Counted from the stretch's first letter, positions 24,783 through 34,322 are shown. The stretch: DNA of 57,387 nt from JAHIVB01 sp964574705 (GCA_964574705.1 CAZNOO010000011.1:1-57387), one strand, 5' to 3'. Made by a program: numbers and translations. Notes: generated from the sequence alone by a model not told the origin.

Positions 24783-24813
24783 AACAGCGTGACAAGAAAA
24801 CTGTCACGCGTTT
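24783..24813 (-). terminator. terminator of the NADH oxidase-like gene
   Basis: GCGTGACA (24787-24794) and TGTCACGC (24802-24809) form a perfect stem. On the minus strand TGTTTTTA follows. Confidence 0.75.
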
Positions 24814-24825
24814 ACAAATTCATTT

Positions 24826-26163
24826 CTATAAAACATCAATTGCGGCTAATCCAGCAAGATTCAACAAGTTCCATGGCTTATTAAAATTGGGTTGGAAGAA
24901 GAAATCGACAAAAGCCAAGTCTTCTACGGTCATTTTGTTTTGAATGCAAACAGAAAGTGTATTCATGTTTTGGGTTACATCTTTCTTTGACAGAATTTGT
25001 CCTCCCAATAACAATCTTGAATCCTTATCGAATACAATTTTCAGCATAACTTCTTCAAATTCAGGCATGAACTCTGGACGGTCGTTATCCTTGATTATGA
25101 CAGTTCCGTAGTTAATGTTCAGTTCCTTGGCCACGGTTTCAGTCAACCCTGTTGACGAAATACTGTATTCATAGATTTGAATTCCAGAAGTTCCTTGTGT
25201 TCCTAAAGATTTGATGGTTGGTTTAACGAGGTTTCTCGCAACCAGTGTTCCCATTCTAACCGCATTTGTGGCAAGAGGAATGTATCTTGTTTCATTTGTT
25301 GGGTTGTAATGAACGGTCGCAGCGTCTCCACATGCAAATACATCTTTTCTGGATGTTCTCATATACTCATCGACTACGATAGCTCCGCCTTTCGTCATTT
25401 CAACGCCACCTTCAAACAATTTGGTGTTTGGACGGAAACCGATGCACATGATGACGAGTTCGGTATCATAAGATCCTTTGTTTGTAACAACTTTGTTTAC
25501 AAGACCGCCTTTGGTTTCAAACTTAGAAACCATTTCTCCTAGCGCGAGTTGAATTCCGCCCTTACGAAACGCTTCTTCTGCGATGTCCGTAAACTCGGGA
25601 TCAAGATATTTTGGCATAATTCTGTTTTCAGCATCAATCAACGTTACGGCTTTTCCTTGAACTGCAAAGGCTTCAGCTAGTTCGACACCAATATATCCAG
25701 CGCCAACAACAGTGATTTTTTGAACGTTCTTTGCTTGAGCAATGATTTCGTTTGAGTGTCCATAGTTCTTTGATAGCAATACATTGGATGATGTGATTCC
25801 TTCAATTCTTGGGACGATGGGCCAAGAACCTGTTGCGATGACTAATTTGTCATAAGTATCTTCAAAAGTCTCTTTCGTCGTCAAATCTTTGATAAAAACT
25901 TTTTGATTTTCAAAATCAATTTGTTCGACTTCATGAAGCATCTTGGTGTTGACGCCCATGTCTGCAAGTTCTTTTGGAGATGAATAAAATAATCCTTGAG
26001 GATCTTTCACGACGCCCATGACATATAATGCGATACCGCATGACAGGAAGGAAATGTTATCATTTCTTTCATATACCGTTACATCGGCATCCTTGTATAG
26101 TTTTTTAATGTTTTTTACAGCGGCTGTCCCAGAATGTGTACAGCCTATTACGATTACTTTCAT
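24826..26163 (-). CDS. NADH oxidase / CoA-disulfide reductase family flavoprotein
   Basis: A 445-residue single-cysteine disulfide-reductase-family protein. The redox Cys is C42 in SFLSCGIALY, the position used by water-forming NADH oxidases and CoA-disulfide reductases. FAD site near the N-terminus (VIGCTHSG), NAD site VGAGYIGVELAEAFA, and C-terminal FAD contact VFACGDAA. The enzyme would reduce O2 to water or CoA/polysulfide disulfides with NADH. The ATG at 26163 follows AGGAGG; a longer upstream frame has no site. Monocistronic. Confidence 0.9.
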   Translation of the reverse strand: MKVIVIGCTHSGTAAVKNIKKLYKDADVTVYERNDNISFLSCGIALYVMGVVKDPQGLFYSSPKELADMGVNTKMLHEVEQIDFENQKVFIKDLTTKETFEDTYDKLVIATGSWPIVPRIEGITSSNVLLSKNYGHSNEIIAQAKNVQKITVVGAGYIGVELAEAFAVQGKAVTLIDAENRIMPKYLDPEFTDIAEEAFRKGGIQLALGEMVSKFETKGGLVNKVVTNKGSYDTELVIMCIGFRPNTKLFEGGVEMTKGGAIVVDEYMRTSRKDVFACGDAATVHYNPTNETRYIPLATNAVRMGTLVARNLVKPTIKSLGTQGTSGIQIYEYSISSTGLTETVAKELNINYGTVIIKDNDRPEFMPEFEEVMLKIVFDKDSRLLLGGQILSKKDVTQNMNTLSVCIQNKMTVEDLAFVDFFFQPNFNKPWNLLNLAGLAAIDVL

Positions 26164-26252
26164 GTAATTTTTACCTCCTAGTGCTCTATTATTATATCGT
26201 ATAAGGATGCAAATCCAAAGCAATGTGATAAATTATCGAATCGATCAAATCT

Positions 26253-26282
26253 AAAAAAAGAGACCTTTAATCAGGTCTCTTT
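26253..26282 (-). terminator. terminator of the RDD gene
   Basis: AAAGAGACCT (26257-26266) pairs with AGGTCTCTTT (26273-26282); the plus-strand A run supplies the minus-strand T tail. Confidence 0.75.
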
Positions 26283-26329
26283 ATGAATAGAATAAATAAT
26301 GTTTGAGTTTTAAATTATCGAAAGTTATA

Positions 26330-26806
26330 TTATTTTACTTCACCCTCGACGTTAGGCTTTTCTACCATCAAGTTCATGTATTCGTTCTCGGATACTTTTC
26401 TCACAACAATGGTATTCATAGCCATGTCATGAAGACTTTTTTTATCTTGGTTGAACAATACAACGATAAATGAAATAATCGAGATTGGGTTCAAAACGCC
26501 TTTGATGATGCTTCGGAGAAGCGCTTTTTGATAGGTTAGTTCCTTTAAATCCATCTCTCTCGCTCTCGTTCCGACAATCAGACTGCCCAGAGACGCGCCT
26601 TTAGAGATAAGTCCAAAAAAAGTGAAATAAATGATTCCCATTAAAAAGTATTCAAATAAATTAAAATTCAGTCCATAGTATCCAACTTCTACTTGAGCCG
26701 TGCCAAGACCAAATACATAATGAAGTAGCGATCCCAACCCAAAGAACATCACAAGCATATCGATAATATACGCTAAAAATCTTGCCCCTACTGCTTTCTT
26801 GTACAT
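26330..26806 (-). CDS. RDD family membrane protein
   Basis: A 158-residue protein. The RDD signature is seen as VGARFLAYIIDMLVMFFGLG near the N-terminus, followed by GASLGSLIVGTRARE and a further helix. Three to four membrane segments. RDD proteins are a broad family, some linked to ion transport or stress. The neighbours give no hint. GGAGGG precedes the ATG. Confidence 0.82.
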   Translation of the reverse strand: MYKKAVGARFLAYIIDMLVMFFGLGSLLHYVFGLGTAQVEVGYYGLNFNLFEYFLMGIIYFTFFGLISKGASLGSLIVGTRAREMDLKELTYQKALLRSIIKGVLNPISIISFIVVLFNQDKKSLHDMAMNTIVVRKVSENEYMNLMVEKPNVEGEVK

Positions 26807-26963
26807 TTGAACCCTCCAATATTTGTGTATTTTAGTTCAGGTGGATTATATATCAAAATCTGTGAAAAGTAAATACGATAAGTGATTCCGTTTCGATATA
26901 TCGTTTCATTATTATAAGGTATCTTCATTCGTGTGCATCACCATAAAAGCAAGAAGGATTTTT

Positions 26964-27812
26964 CTAGATTATTGTTTCGTTGGGTATCAATGCTTTTATG
27001 ATATATAGAAATCCCACTCCAAATATCAGTGCATTCACACTTTGAAGAATCTGATAAAAGTAAATGTCTTGATAATGAATACCTGGAATATTGAAACCAG
27101 TAGGAATTTCTTGGTATAGGCTAGAGGAAGCAACAGATGTTAGAACTACGATGCCCGTTAATCCCAAGAAGATAAGTTGTCCTAAATGGATAACCTTACC
27201 ATTTTTGAAAACACCTAAGATTGCTAAAACCATAAGAACATTAATTGTTGTACTAACTAAAAATATCAAGAATCCAACAAAAGAAGCTGAAGATGTAAAT
27301 AGGCTATAGATTGAGATTAATAAACTAACTCCTAAATAGCCAAGAAAATATCTTAGATCCGTATCTGCCTTTTTGAGTGATAATATCAAAAGTCCCGTTA
27401 CCGCAATTTGAAGAAAGACAATTCCGGCCGGAAAATATCCAGAGATATTTGCAAACCAAAAATCTGATATCAGCATAAGAAAGCCATAAACAAATACCGA
27501 TAGAATCCAAACGGTTCGAATGTTGTTTTTGTTATAGGTCTTTGGCAAAACGGGTGATGATAGAACCTCGGATACCGAACTCGTTTTTTCCGATTCTTGT
27601 GGTTCTTGACCCGGCTCGTCTTCATCCAATAATTCGTCCACGGTCATTCCCAGTACAGAAGCTAATTTTTTAAGCATTCCAATTTCAGGTTTCCCACGAT
27701 TGGTTTCCCATTTTGAAACTGTTTTATCACTTACAAAGATTTTTTCAGCCAACTCATTTTGACTCCATCTGAGTTCTTTCCTTTTTTTGGCTATTTTGTC
27801 TCCCATTTTCAT
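26964..27812 (-). CDS. XRE-type regulator with membrane domain
   Basis: A 282-residue protein: a helix-turn-helix of the Cro/CI type in residues about 5-62 (NELAEKIFVSDKTVSKWETNRGKPEIGMLKKLA), an acidic linker, and about six membrane helices in residues 100-278. Such proteins couple DNA binding to a membrane-located signal. The ATG at 27812 follows GGAGG by 8 bases. A perfect palindrome upstream is a likely autoregulatory operator. Confidence 0.85.
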   Translation of the reverse strand: MKMGDKIAKKRKELRWSQNELAEKIFVSDKTVSKWETNRGKPEIGMLKKLASVLGMTVDELLDEDEPGQEPQESEKTSSVSEVLSSPVLPKTYNKNNIRTVWILSVFVYGFLMLISDFWFANISGYFPAGIVFLQIAVTGLLILSLKKADTDLRYFLGYLGVSLLISIYSLFTSSASFVGFLIFLVSTTINVLMVLAILGVFKNGKVIHLGQLIFLGLTGIVVLTSVASSSLYQEIPTGFNIPGIHYQDIYFYQILQSVNALIFGVGFLYIIKALIPNETII

Positions 27813-27871
27813 GTAATCATCCTCCGTCAATATTGAACCATAAATTCTTTACATTCGCAAGATATTCTTTT

Positions 27872-27888
27872 CTCTACGGAGCGTAGAG
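27872..27888. promoter_or_regulatory. candidate operator of the XRE-membrane regulator
   Basis: CTCTACG (27872-27878), spacer GAG, CGTAGAG (27882-27888): perfect 7-bp arms, about 60 bp upstream of the regulator ATG. Symmetry and position fit autoregulation. No T tail follows on the minus strand, so a terminator is less likely. Confidence 0.5.
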
Positions 27889-27894
27889 TTTTTC

Positions 27895-27925
27895 AAAAAA
27901 AAGACTTCCTAAATCAGGAAGTCCT
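27895..27925 (-). terminator. terminator of the pirin gene
   Basis: GACTTCCT (27903-27910) pairs with AGGAAGTC (27916-27923); minus-strand T tail from the A run at 27895-27902. Confidence 0.75.
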
Positions 27926-27927
27926 AT

Positions 27928-28626
27928 TTATTGTTTTTGCATCTCTACGAGAAGATAATGAGAATCAGAGATTGCTTTGATTTCTAAAGATTCTTCAATG
28001 ATTTCTGCTGCGTCTCTTTCCATCAGTTCGAGATCATTGACAAGTGAGTTACCCTCGATTTGAACAAGATATACTTGTCTGTCTTTGCGAACAGGGAATC
28101 CTATTCTTTTTCCTTTTTCAAGATAAAGAGCATAAACACTCGCGTCTTGATGGATGGTAATTGGTGTCTTCAAATTGACGTTAGAAACCATGTGCAACCA
28201 CTTGTTCATTCGGCTTTTCCAGTCGAATGCGTGATCTCCATAATTTGGCTGATATCCTCTTCTGTCAGGAACAATCCATAGTTGAAGAAGTCTAAGCGGA
28301 ACTTCTCCTTGATTTTTTTCACTATGATAAATACCAGTACCTGCGCTCATGTATTGAACTTGTCCCCTTGAAAGGGTTCTTTCATTTCCCATTGAATCAA
28401 TATGAGTTAATTCTCCATCAATGATATAGGTAATGATTTCCATGTCTCTGTGCGGGTGCGTATCAAACCCCGTGTGTGGACGAATCAAATCATCATTAAG
28501 AACTCTCAAGGACCCGAAATTCATGTTGTTGCGATTATAGTATTCGGCGAATGAAAAATGGAATAGACTATTGAGCCATCCCAAATTACTTCTGCCCATT
28601 TTATTGTGATCAACTTTTGTAATCAT
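27928..28626 (-). CDS. pirin family protein (bicupin)
   Basis: A 232-residue pirin/YhaK-like protein. Metal ligands of the N-terminal cupin are visible in FDTHPHRDMEIITYIIDGEL and in a later His (IYHSEKN). The C-terminal cupin lacks an obvious metal site. Homologues act as quercetin 2,3-dioxygenases in vitro or as redox-sensing cofactors. The substrate here is not indicated. GAGGAG lies before the ATG, and an inverted repeat lies just upstream of it. Confidence 0.88.
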   Translation of the reverse strand: MITKVDHNKMGRSNLGWLNSLFHFSFAEYYNRNNMNFGSLRVLNDDLIRPHTGFDTHPHRDMEIITYIIDGELTHIDSMGNERTLSRGQVQYMSAGTGIYHSEKNQGEVPLRLLQLWIVPDRRGYQPNYGDHAFDWKSRMNKWLHMVSNVNLKTPITIHQDASVYALYLEKGKRIGFPVRKDRQVYLVQIEGNSLVNDLELMERDAAEIIEESLEIKAISDSHYLLVEMQKQ

Positions 28627-28640
28627 TTTAATCGACTCCT

Positions 28641-28661
28641 CATATCAAATGCGATGATATG
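28641..28661. promoter_or_regulatory. inverted repeat upstream of the pirin gene
   Basis: CATATCA (28641-28647) and TGATATG (28655-28661) are perfect arms around a 7-base spacer, directly upstream of the ribosome site. A plausible operator or leader element; no regulator is adjacent on the same strand. Confidence 0.35.
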
Positions 28662-28726
28662 ACATAATAATACCCCTATCAACTCCACATTCGCAAGTGA
28701 TATGCTTTATGACAAATGAAAGTTGC

Positions 28727-29908
28727 TTATTGGCTTCCTTGTTGAACAGATTTTACGACTTTAAAATATCGTAAAGTAATCAAAATGATAATGATTGACA
28801 TTCCTAAAACAATATAAGGAAAGATTTCTATCGAGATCACATCAAAGAATAAACCGGCAAGTGGGGTCAAAACGCCAACGCCCACATAGCCAATAGCCAT
28901 CTGTAAACTCATGATTCTGGATAATTTCGATTTATCGAAATTTTTTGAATTCATAAACATCATATTTGGGAAAATTGGCGCGCATCCAAACCCAAACAGG
29001 AATACAATCGCAAAATAAACCCATAACGCTTGAAAATGAAAATTCATCAAAATGGCGGAAAGAAGTATCAATCCTTCACCGACACGTATCAACGTGTTCG
29101 GGTGAAGTTTATATGAGACAAAGCCGCTCAACAGTCTTCCGATGGTGAGTGCGAGATAAAATATTGATGTGAACAATGCTGCCGTTGAAAAGGTAATATC
29201 CTTGGTGATGTAAAAATAACTAGCAATCCAAATCCCTCCCAAGGTTTCGACGTGGACATAGAACAGAAAAATCAGAATACTTGAAATGACACCTTTCGTT
29301 TTGACAATCTCTTTGACGGGGATATGGGAATGAGACTCATCTCGCTGTTCTTGGGACTCATTCTTCCAGAGTTTGAATGAAATCAAGGTTACAAACGCAA
29401 TGATGAGAAGAATTGCACCAACATAGACATACCCCATTCGCCATGAGTTGTCTCTTAAAGTATATGCCATAACTGTCGGGGAGAATGTAACTCCAATACC
29501 ATAAAACGAATGAAGGAAATTCATATGGTGCGCCTTGTAATTTGCAGCGAGATAGTGATTCAATGAAACGTCGATGGCACCAGCTCCAAGTCCCAAAGGA
29601 ATGGCAAAGAACAACATTTGGTAAAATTCATTTACCCTGCTAATCATCAACAGTGAGAAACCCGTGAACAGGATGCTTACAAAAACAATTCGTTTGGTCT
29701 GCAATGCTCTTAACAGTCTTGGCGCATTGAAAGTCGCAAATACGCTCATGACATAGACGATGACTGTCATGATTCCAAGCGTTCCCAAGGAAGTCGATAA
29801 ATCAATTCTAACTAGGTTCCATGCCGAGCCTAAAATCGCATCGGGCATCCCGAGCGCTATAAAAGACAAATAGATGACAACAAGTAATAAGACTGCTTTC
29901 TTTTTCAT
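28727..29908 (-). CDS. major facilitator superfamily transporter
   Basis: A 393-residue, 12-helix MFS carrier. A charged cytosolic central loop (about 185-205, WKNESQEQRDESHSH) separates the two six-helix halves. The N-terminal half has GMPDAILGSAW and PLGLGAGAIDVSLNHY, seen in FucP/YfmO-like sugar or drug carriers. The substrate cannot be inferred. Own start with GTTGGAGAAGTC upstream; ends 100 bp before the pirin gene. Confidence 0.85.
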   Translation of the reverse strand: MKKKAVLLLVVIYLSFIALGMPDAILGSAWNLVRIDLSTSLGTLGIMTVIVYVMSVFATFNAPRLLRALQTKRIVFVSILFTGFSLLMISRVNEFYQMLFFAIPLGLGAGAIDVSLNHYLAANYKAHHMNFLHSFYGIGVTFSPTVMAYTLRDNSWRMGYVYVGAILLIIAFVTLISFKLWKNESQEQRDESHSHIPVKEIVKTKGVISSILIFLFYVHVETLGGIWIASYFYITKDITFSTAALFTSIFYLALTIGRLLSGFVSYKLHPNTLIRVGEGLILLSAILMNFHFQALWVYFAIVFLFGFGCAPIFPNMMFMNSKNFDKSKLSRIMSLQMAIGYVGVGVLTPLAGLFFDVISIEIFPYIVLGMSIIIILITLRYFKVVKSVQQGSQ

Positions 29909-29948
29909 GACTTCTCCAACCTTAAAAATACGTCGATATGATTATATC

Positions 29949-29986
29949 ATAAAAAAAACACGGGATGTGGAGTCCTGTGTTTTTAA
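29949..29986 (-). terminator. terminator of rplM-rpsI
   Basis: AACACGGGA pairs with TCCTGTGTT around a 7-base loop. On the minus strand a run of T residues follows (A8 at 29951-29958 region on plus). Confidence 0.7.
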
Positions 29987-29997
29987 TTTGGCTTTGA

Positions 29998-30393
29998 TTA
30001 ACGTTTACTAAATTGTGGTGCTCTACGTGCGCCTTTAAGACCGTATTTTTTACGTTCTTTGGCACGTGGGTCTCTGGTGATCAATCCAGCTGGTTTTAAA
30101 ATTTTACGATATTCAGGGTTAACTTCGAGTAATGCGCGAGTGATTCCATGTCGGATCGCTCCCGCTTGTCCAATTAGTCCGCCACCATTTACGTTGACGG
30201 AAATGTCAAATGTTGATTCATTCGCTGTTAAAACTAAAGGTTGTGATATATCAAGACGTGCCAATGAGGAAGGAATATAGTGAGTAAATTCTCTACCATT
30301 AATAGTAATTGTTCCCTTGCCTGGTCTTAAAATCACACGTGCAACAGCAGATTTTCTTCTACCTGTTCCACGATACATTACGGATTTAGCCAA
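29998..30393 (-). CDS. rpsI: 30S ribosomal protein S9 (uS9)
   Basis: A 131-residue S9 with GTGRRKSAVARVILRPGKGTITING, GGGLIGQAGAIRHGITRAL and the C-terminal tail KYGLKGARRAPQFSKR, which reaches the P-site tRNA. Normal length. 12 bp downstream of rplM in the universal L13-S9 operon. Confidence 0.98.
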   Translation of the reverse strand: MAKSVMYRGTGRRKSAVARVILRPGKGTITINGREFTHYIPSSLARLDISQPLVLTANESTFDISVNVNGGGLIGQAGAIRHGITRALLEVNPEYRKILKPAGLITRDPRAKERKKYGLKGARRAPQFSKR

Positions 30394-30405
30394 TGGTTGG
30401 TCCTC

Positions 30406-30840
30406 CTAACCTTTCAGTTCCATTACAGTAGGTTGTTGAGCACTGTGTTTGTGCTCGCTACCTTCATAAACGAATAATTTTCTGTACATTTGATTTCCTA
30501 ATTTTCCTTTTGGTAACATCCCTTTGATCGCTAATTCAACCATTCTGATTGGTTTTTCTTGCATTAAAACTTTTGCCGTTTTCGTTTTCAAACCTCCAGG
30601 ATAATTTGAATGGGTATGATAAAGCTTATCATTCCATTTGTTTCCTGTTAATTCGATTTGGCTTGCATTGATAACGATGACATAATCTCCACAATCCACG
30701 TGTGGTGTGAAGGTTGGTTTATGTTTTCCTCTCAATACTGAAGCTACTTCTGTCGACAAGCGTCCTAATCTTTTACCAGCAGCGTCCACAACGAACCATT
30801 TGCGTTCGATTGTATTTTCGTTTGCCATATAGGTTTTCAT
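30406..30840 (-). CDS. rplM: 50S ribosomal protein L13 (uL13)
   Basis: A 144-residue L13: ERKWFVVDAAGKRLGRLSTEVASVLRGKHK, HVDCGDYVIVINA, HSNYPGGLK and GMLPKGKLGNQMYRKL. Start at MKTYMANEN, 30840, with AAGGAGG upstream. First gene of rplM-rpsI with its own strong promoter. Confidence 0.98.
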   Translation of the reverse strand: MKTYMANENTIERKWFVVDAAGKRLGRLSTEVASVLRGKHKPTFTPHVDCGDYVIVINASQIELTGNKWNDKLYHTHSNYPGGLKTKTAKVLMQEKPIRMVELAIKGMLPKGKLGNQMYRKLFVYEGSEHKHSAQQPTVMELKG

Positions 30841-30906
30841 TTTTCTTTCCTCCTTAAATTGTTTTTAAAGAGCTGTGGGTTGTAAAACAAAAAATGTACC
30901 TTGTAT

Positions 30907-30935
30907 ATAATACCAAATTGAAGCGCGATAGTCAA
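30907..30935 (-). promoter_or_regulatory. promoter of rplM-rpsI
   Basis: Minus strand TTGACT (30930-30935) and TATTAT (30907-30912), 17-bp spacer. The leader before rplM is about 60 nt, with no obvious regulatory fold. Confidence 0.75.
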
Positions 30936-30947
30936 ATGAAATTCGCT

Positions 30948-31820
30948 CTAATTGATAATCTTTTTCGTGAACTTGCCTTTGACATTTTGTACAGGCGTAA
31001 AAACAACGAATGCACTCGGATCAATGTCATTGATTAGTTTCAGGTACTGCTGCATCTCATGAACCGAGATAACGGCATATAGAATCTTTTTTTCTCGGCC
31101 ATAATATGCACCGACGGCGTCAATCATTGTAACCCCGTGAGGAAGTCTCGATTTCAATACTTCCGCGATCTCGTCTCCATGTTCTGTGATGGCCTCAATT
31201 TTGATGAAATTGTAGCCCGTAAAGACTTTATCCAAAACAATTGAAGACATAATCTGGGATACGATTGTATAAATGGCGATATCTAATCCAAAGATGATTC
31301 CGGCAAGCAAAATGATAGCTCCATGGAAAATGATTTGATAACTTCCCATAGATTTTCCTGTTTTAATCGACAAGTACTGGAATATGATGGAAGTTCCTCC
31401 GCCGCTTGTTCCTGCATTGGCAAGAATTCCGTTTCCAATCCCGCCCAGGATTCCGCCGATGATTCCGCTCGTAATCAGATCGGTACCTAAAATACTGACC
31501 GGGGCTTTGAATACCATGATTGCAGATCCGATAACGGATGAAATCAAAGTGTAGATGATAAATCTCTTGCTCAATTTTTTCCATCCAAAGATCAGGAGTG
31601 GAATCTGGAAAATAAAAACCAGGAGTCCCAGATTGATAATAGTGCTTCCTCCGGTAACCCTACTGATAACGTTGATGATTAACTGCGAAAGACCGGTGAC
31701 ACCACCGGTATATAATCCTACAGGATCTAGAAAAAAGACAATCCCTAGAACAGCTATTGCAGTACCAAGAATGACTTGAAATAGTGTCTTGGCTTCTTTC
31801 TTGTAATTTAATTTCTCCAT
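30948..31820 (-). CDS. YitT family membrane protein (DUF161/DUF2179)
   Basis: A 290-residue protein with five to six membrane helices (about 12-200; DPVGLYTGGVTGLSQLI and NAGTSGGGTSIIFQYLS are family motifs) and a soluble C-terminal DUF2179 domain (about 205-285, HGVTMIDAVGAYYGREKKILYAVI). YitT-type proteins are of unknown transport function. Three bases after metG, so the last gene of the tmk operon. Confidence 0.88.
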   Translation of the reverse strand: MEKLNYKKEAKTLFQVILGTAIAVLGIVFFLDPVGLYTGGVTGLSQLIINVISRVTGGSTIINLGLLVFIFQIPLLIFGWKKLSKRFIIYTLISSVIGSAIMVFKAPVSILGTDLITSGIIGGILGGIGNGILANAGTSGGGTSIIFQYLSIKTGKSMGSYQIIFHGAIILLAGIIFGLDIAIYTIVSQIMSSIVLDKVFTGYNFIKIEAITEHGDEIAEVLKSRLPHGVTMIDAVGAYYGREKKILYAVISVHEMQQYLKLINDIDPSAFVVFTPVQNVKGKFTKKIIN

Positions 31821-31823
31821 CGC

Positions 31824-33764
31824 TTAACGAACGTTGTCTCCTGGTTCCAAATTTTGGTCAGCTTCAATGATAAATAGTTTATGATCTTCAGTTTCTCCGC
31901 ATAAAATCATTCCTTCGGAAAGTTCACCGCGAAGTTTAACGGGTTTTAAATTGGCAATGACAAGCAGTTTCTTGCCGAGAACTTCTTCGGGTTTGTAAAA
32001 CTCTGCGATCCCAGAAACGATTTGTCTTATCCGGTCACCAGTATTAATTTCAAAAACAAGCAGTTTTTTTGCATTTGGGTGTGCCTTGGCAGAAACCACG
32101 TGCCCCACCAAAATATTGACTTGTTCAAATACATCAATTCCGATTTCAGGTTTGACGATGACTTCTTTTTTCTTTACGGTTGGATTCATCATTTCCTTGA
32201 TGACCTCAACTTCCTTTTCAAGATCGAGTCTTGGGAATAGATGTATGGGCTGACTCGTCACCGTATAATTCGATTTCTTTCCAAAATCAAAAGATTTAAA
32301 GGTTTGATATTCTTTTTCAACATTCAACTCTTCAAAGATTTTACTTGGCGTTTCAATCAAAACAGGAATGTAAAGAATGGTCGAAAGTCTTATCGACTCT
32401 AACAGATGAAACATTACCATCTCAAGGGTATCTTTTAGTGAAGGATCTTTTGCGAGGTCCCAAGGTGATGTTTCGTCGATAATCTTGTTTGTTCTTGCAA
32501 TCAGTCTTGACACTTCAAACAAAGCGTTTGAAACTTTAAACTCGTCCATGAATGCTTTATAATCGGCAAAAACTCTTTTTGAAGTTTCTTCTAAGTCGAG
32601 TGCATATGCACGGTACGGATGGTCTGTCATTTTATTGGATACTGTACCGTTAAAATATTTATTTACCATGGAAATGGAACGGCTGACCAAATTTCCTAGA
32701 TCGTTTACTAAATCAGTATTTGTTCTCGTCACGTAGTCTTCCGGTGTAAACAAGCCATCATTTCCGAAAGGCAATTCCTTGACGATGTAATATCTAAATG
32801 GATCCAGTCCATATTTTTCAGTGAGTTGTTCTGGATAAATGACGTTCCCTTTGGATTTAGACATTTTTCCATCTTTCATCATATACCAGCCGTGCGCAAA
32901 TAACCTGAACTTAATCGGTATGTTTAAAGCCATAAGCATGATTGGCCAATAAATGGCATGAAATCTTAAGATATCTTTTGCAGTGACGTGAAGGACCTCG
33001 TCCCCATTCACCCAGTATTTTTGATAAAGGGAATCGTCTTTAGAATCATATCCCAAAGCAGAAATATAATTGCTTAACGCATCAATCCAAACATAGATTA
33101 CATGCTTGGGATTGCTTTTGACTTTGATGCCCCAGTCGAAAGCTGTTCTTGACACGCTTAAATCTTGAAGTCCGGACTTTACGAACTGAACAACTTCGTT
33201 CTTCCTTGTTTCTGGTGTAATGAAATCAGGGTTATTTTCGATGAATTCCAAAAGTTGGTCTGCGTATTTTGAAAGCCTGAGAAAATAAGTCTCTTCTTTG
33301 ACAATGCTCGTTTCTCTTCCGCAGTCTGGACAGAGATGGCCTTCAAGGAGTTGTGTTTGAGTAAAATAAGCTTCGCAAAACATACAGTAGTTTCCGCTGT
33401 ATTCTCCAAGATAAATATCGTCTTGTTTTAAAAGACGTTCAAAAATTTCTTCAACGACGATTTCATGACGAGCCTCGGTGGTCCGAATGAAATCGTCATT
33501 TTCAATCGCAAGTTTCTTCCAAAGTTCTTGAGCAAGACCAGCAATGTAATCAACATGTTCAATCGGTGTTTTTCCGAGTGCTTTTGCAGCTTCTTGTATT
33601 TTTAATCCATGCTCATCCGTCCCAGTCAAAAACCGGGTGTCATAACCCATTTCTTTTTTATAACGGTTTAAAGTATCGCATAGACATGTCGTATATGCAT
33701 TCCCAATGTGAAACTTGCCACTTGGGTAATAAATTGGGGTAGTAATATAAAATGTTTTCTTCAT
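31824..33764 (-). CDS. metG: methionyl-tRNA synthetase with C-terminal tRNA-binding domain
   Basis: A 646-residue class I synthetase: FHIGNAYTT (HIGH motif), a zinc knuckle CMFC...CPDC, KMSKSKGN, and an anticodon-binding helical domain. Residues about 545-646 form an OB-fold tRNA-binding domain (VGHVVSAKAHPNAKKLLVFEINTG), which also dimerises the enzyme. Attaches Met to elongator and initiator tRNA. Located after rsmI as in Bacillus, with one gene inserted. Confidence 0.97.
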   Translation of the reverse strand: MKKTFYITTPIYYPSGKFHIGNAYTTCLCDTLNRYKKEMGYDTRFLTGTDEHGLKIQEAAKALGKTPIEHVDYIAGLAQELWKKLAIENDDFIRTTEARHEIVVEEIFERLLKQDDIYLGEYSGNYCMFCEAYFTQTQLLEGHLCPDCGRETSIVKEETYFLRLSKYADQLLEFIENNPDFITPETRKNEVVQFVKSGLQDLSVSRTAFDWGIKVKSNPKHVIYVWIDALSNYISALGYDSKDDSLYQKYWVNGDEVLHVTAKDILRFHAIYWPIMLMALNIPIKFRLFAHGWYMMKDGKMSKSKGNVIYPEQLTEKYGLDPFRYYIVKELPFGNDGLFTPEDYVTRTNTDLVNDLGNLVSRSISMVNKYFNGTVSNKMTDHPYRAYALDLEETSKRVFADYKAFMDEFKVSNALFEVSRLIARTNKIIDETSPWDLAKDPSLKDTLEMVMFHLLESIRLSTILYIPVLIETPSKIFEELNVEKEYQTFKSFDFGKKSNYTVTSQPIHLFPRLDLEKEVEVIKEMMNPTVKKKEVIVKPEIGIDVFEQVNILVGHVVSAKAHPNAKKLLVFEINTGDRIRQIVSGIAEFYKPEEVLGKKLLVIANLKPVKLRGELSEGMILCGETEDHKLFIIEADQNLEPGDNVR

Positions 33765-33773
33765 AAAGTCCTC

Positions 33774-34322
33774 TTAATTAATCATGTATTGTGTTCTTTT
33801 GATAATTTGAAGCTTGACGGCATCTCCCATGAGGGCAGAAATGACCTCAAATGCAAATTCATAAACCGCTCCGGCTCCAATTCCTGTGATGATTTTTCCG
33901 TCTCTAACAGCTTTTTGCTTTTGTCTGATGCCCAGCGGCATATATACTTCGGTGGAAGGGAATGAAGTGTAATTGACTCCATCCAGGATTCCAAGAACAC
34001 CAAAAACAGTCGGCCCTGCGCAAATGGCAAGCAGCCATTTGTTTTGATCGTAGAACAATTTGACAAGTTCTTTGACTGAATTCGTTTCTCTCAACACCTT
34101 CGCTTGCGCTCCGCCGGGAATGAAAATCCCGTCATAATCGCTGACATTCATTTTTTTCATCATGACGTCGGGAACCACTTCCGTTCCAAACGTTCCTTTA
34201 ACGGTCTTGTTGTTGAAGACACTGACAAATTCACAGATGATACCTGCTCTTCTTAAAAGAGCGACGGTTCCGAGCGCTTCGATGTCTTCGAAGCCATCGG
34301 ACAATAGGCATGCAATTTTCAT
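33774..34322 (-). CDS. DJ-1/PfpI family protein
   Basis: A 182-residue DJ-1-like protein. The nucleophile Cys lies in LLAICAGPTVFG, and the conserved Glu in LSDGFEDIEALG. FIPGGAQA is the family elbow. Bacterial relatives are deglycase/glyoxalase-like or stress proteins; activity cannot be told from sequence. It lies between rsmI and metG, 9-11 bp from both, an insertion relative to the Bacillus order. Confidence 0.9.
   Translation of the reverse strand: MKIACLLSDGFEDIEALGTVALLRRAGIICEFVSVFNNKTVKGTFGTEVVPDVMMKKMNVSDYDGIFIPGGAQAKVLRETNSVKELVKLFYDQNKWLLAICAGPTVFGVLGILDGVNYTSFPSTEVYMPLGIRQKQKAVRDGKIITGIGAGAVYEFAFEVISALMGDAVKLQIIKRTQYMIN

Noticed and set aside
26894..26903. CGATATATCG palindrome upstream of the RDD gene as an operator
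   Set aside because: Only 10 bp, flanks are not symmetric, and the region is AT-rich, so chance is likely.
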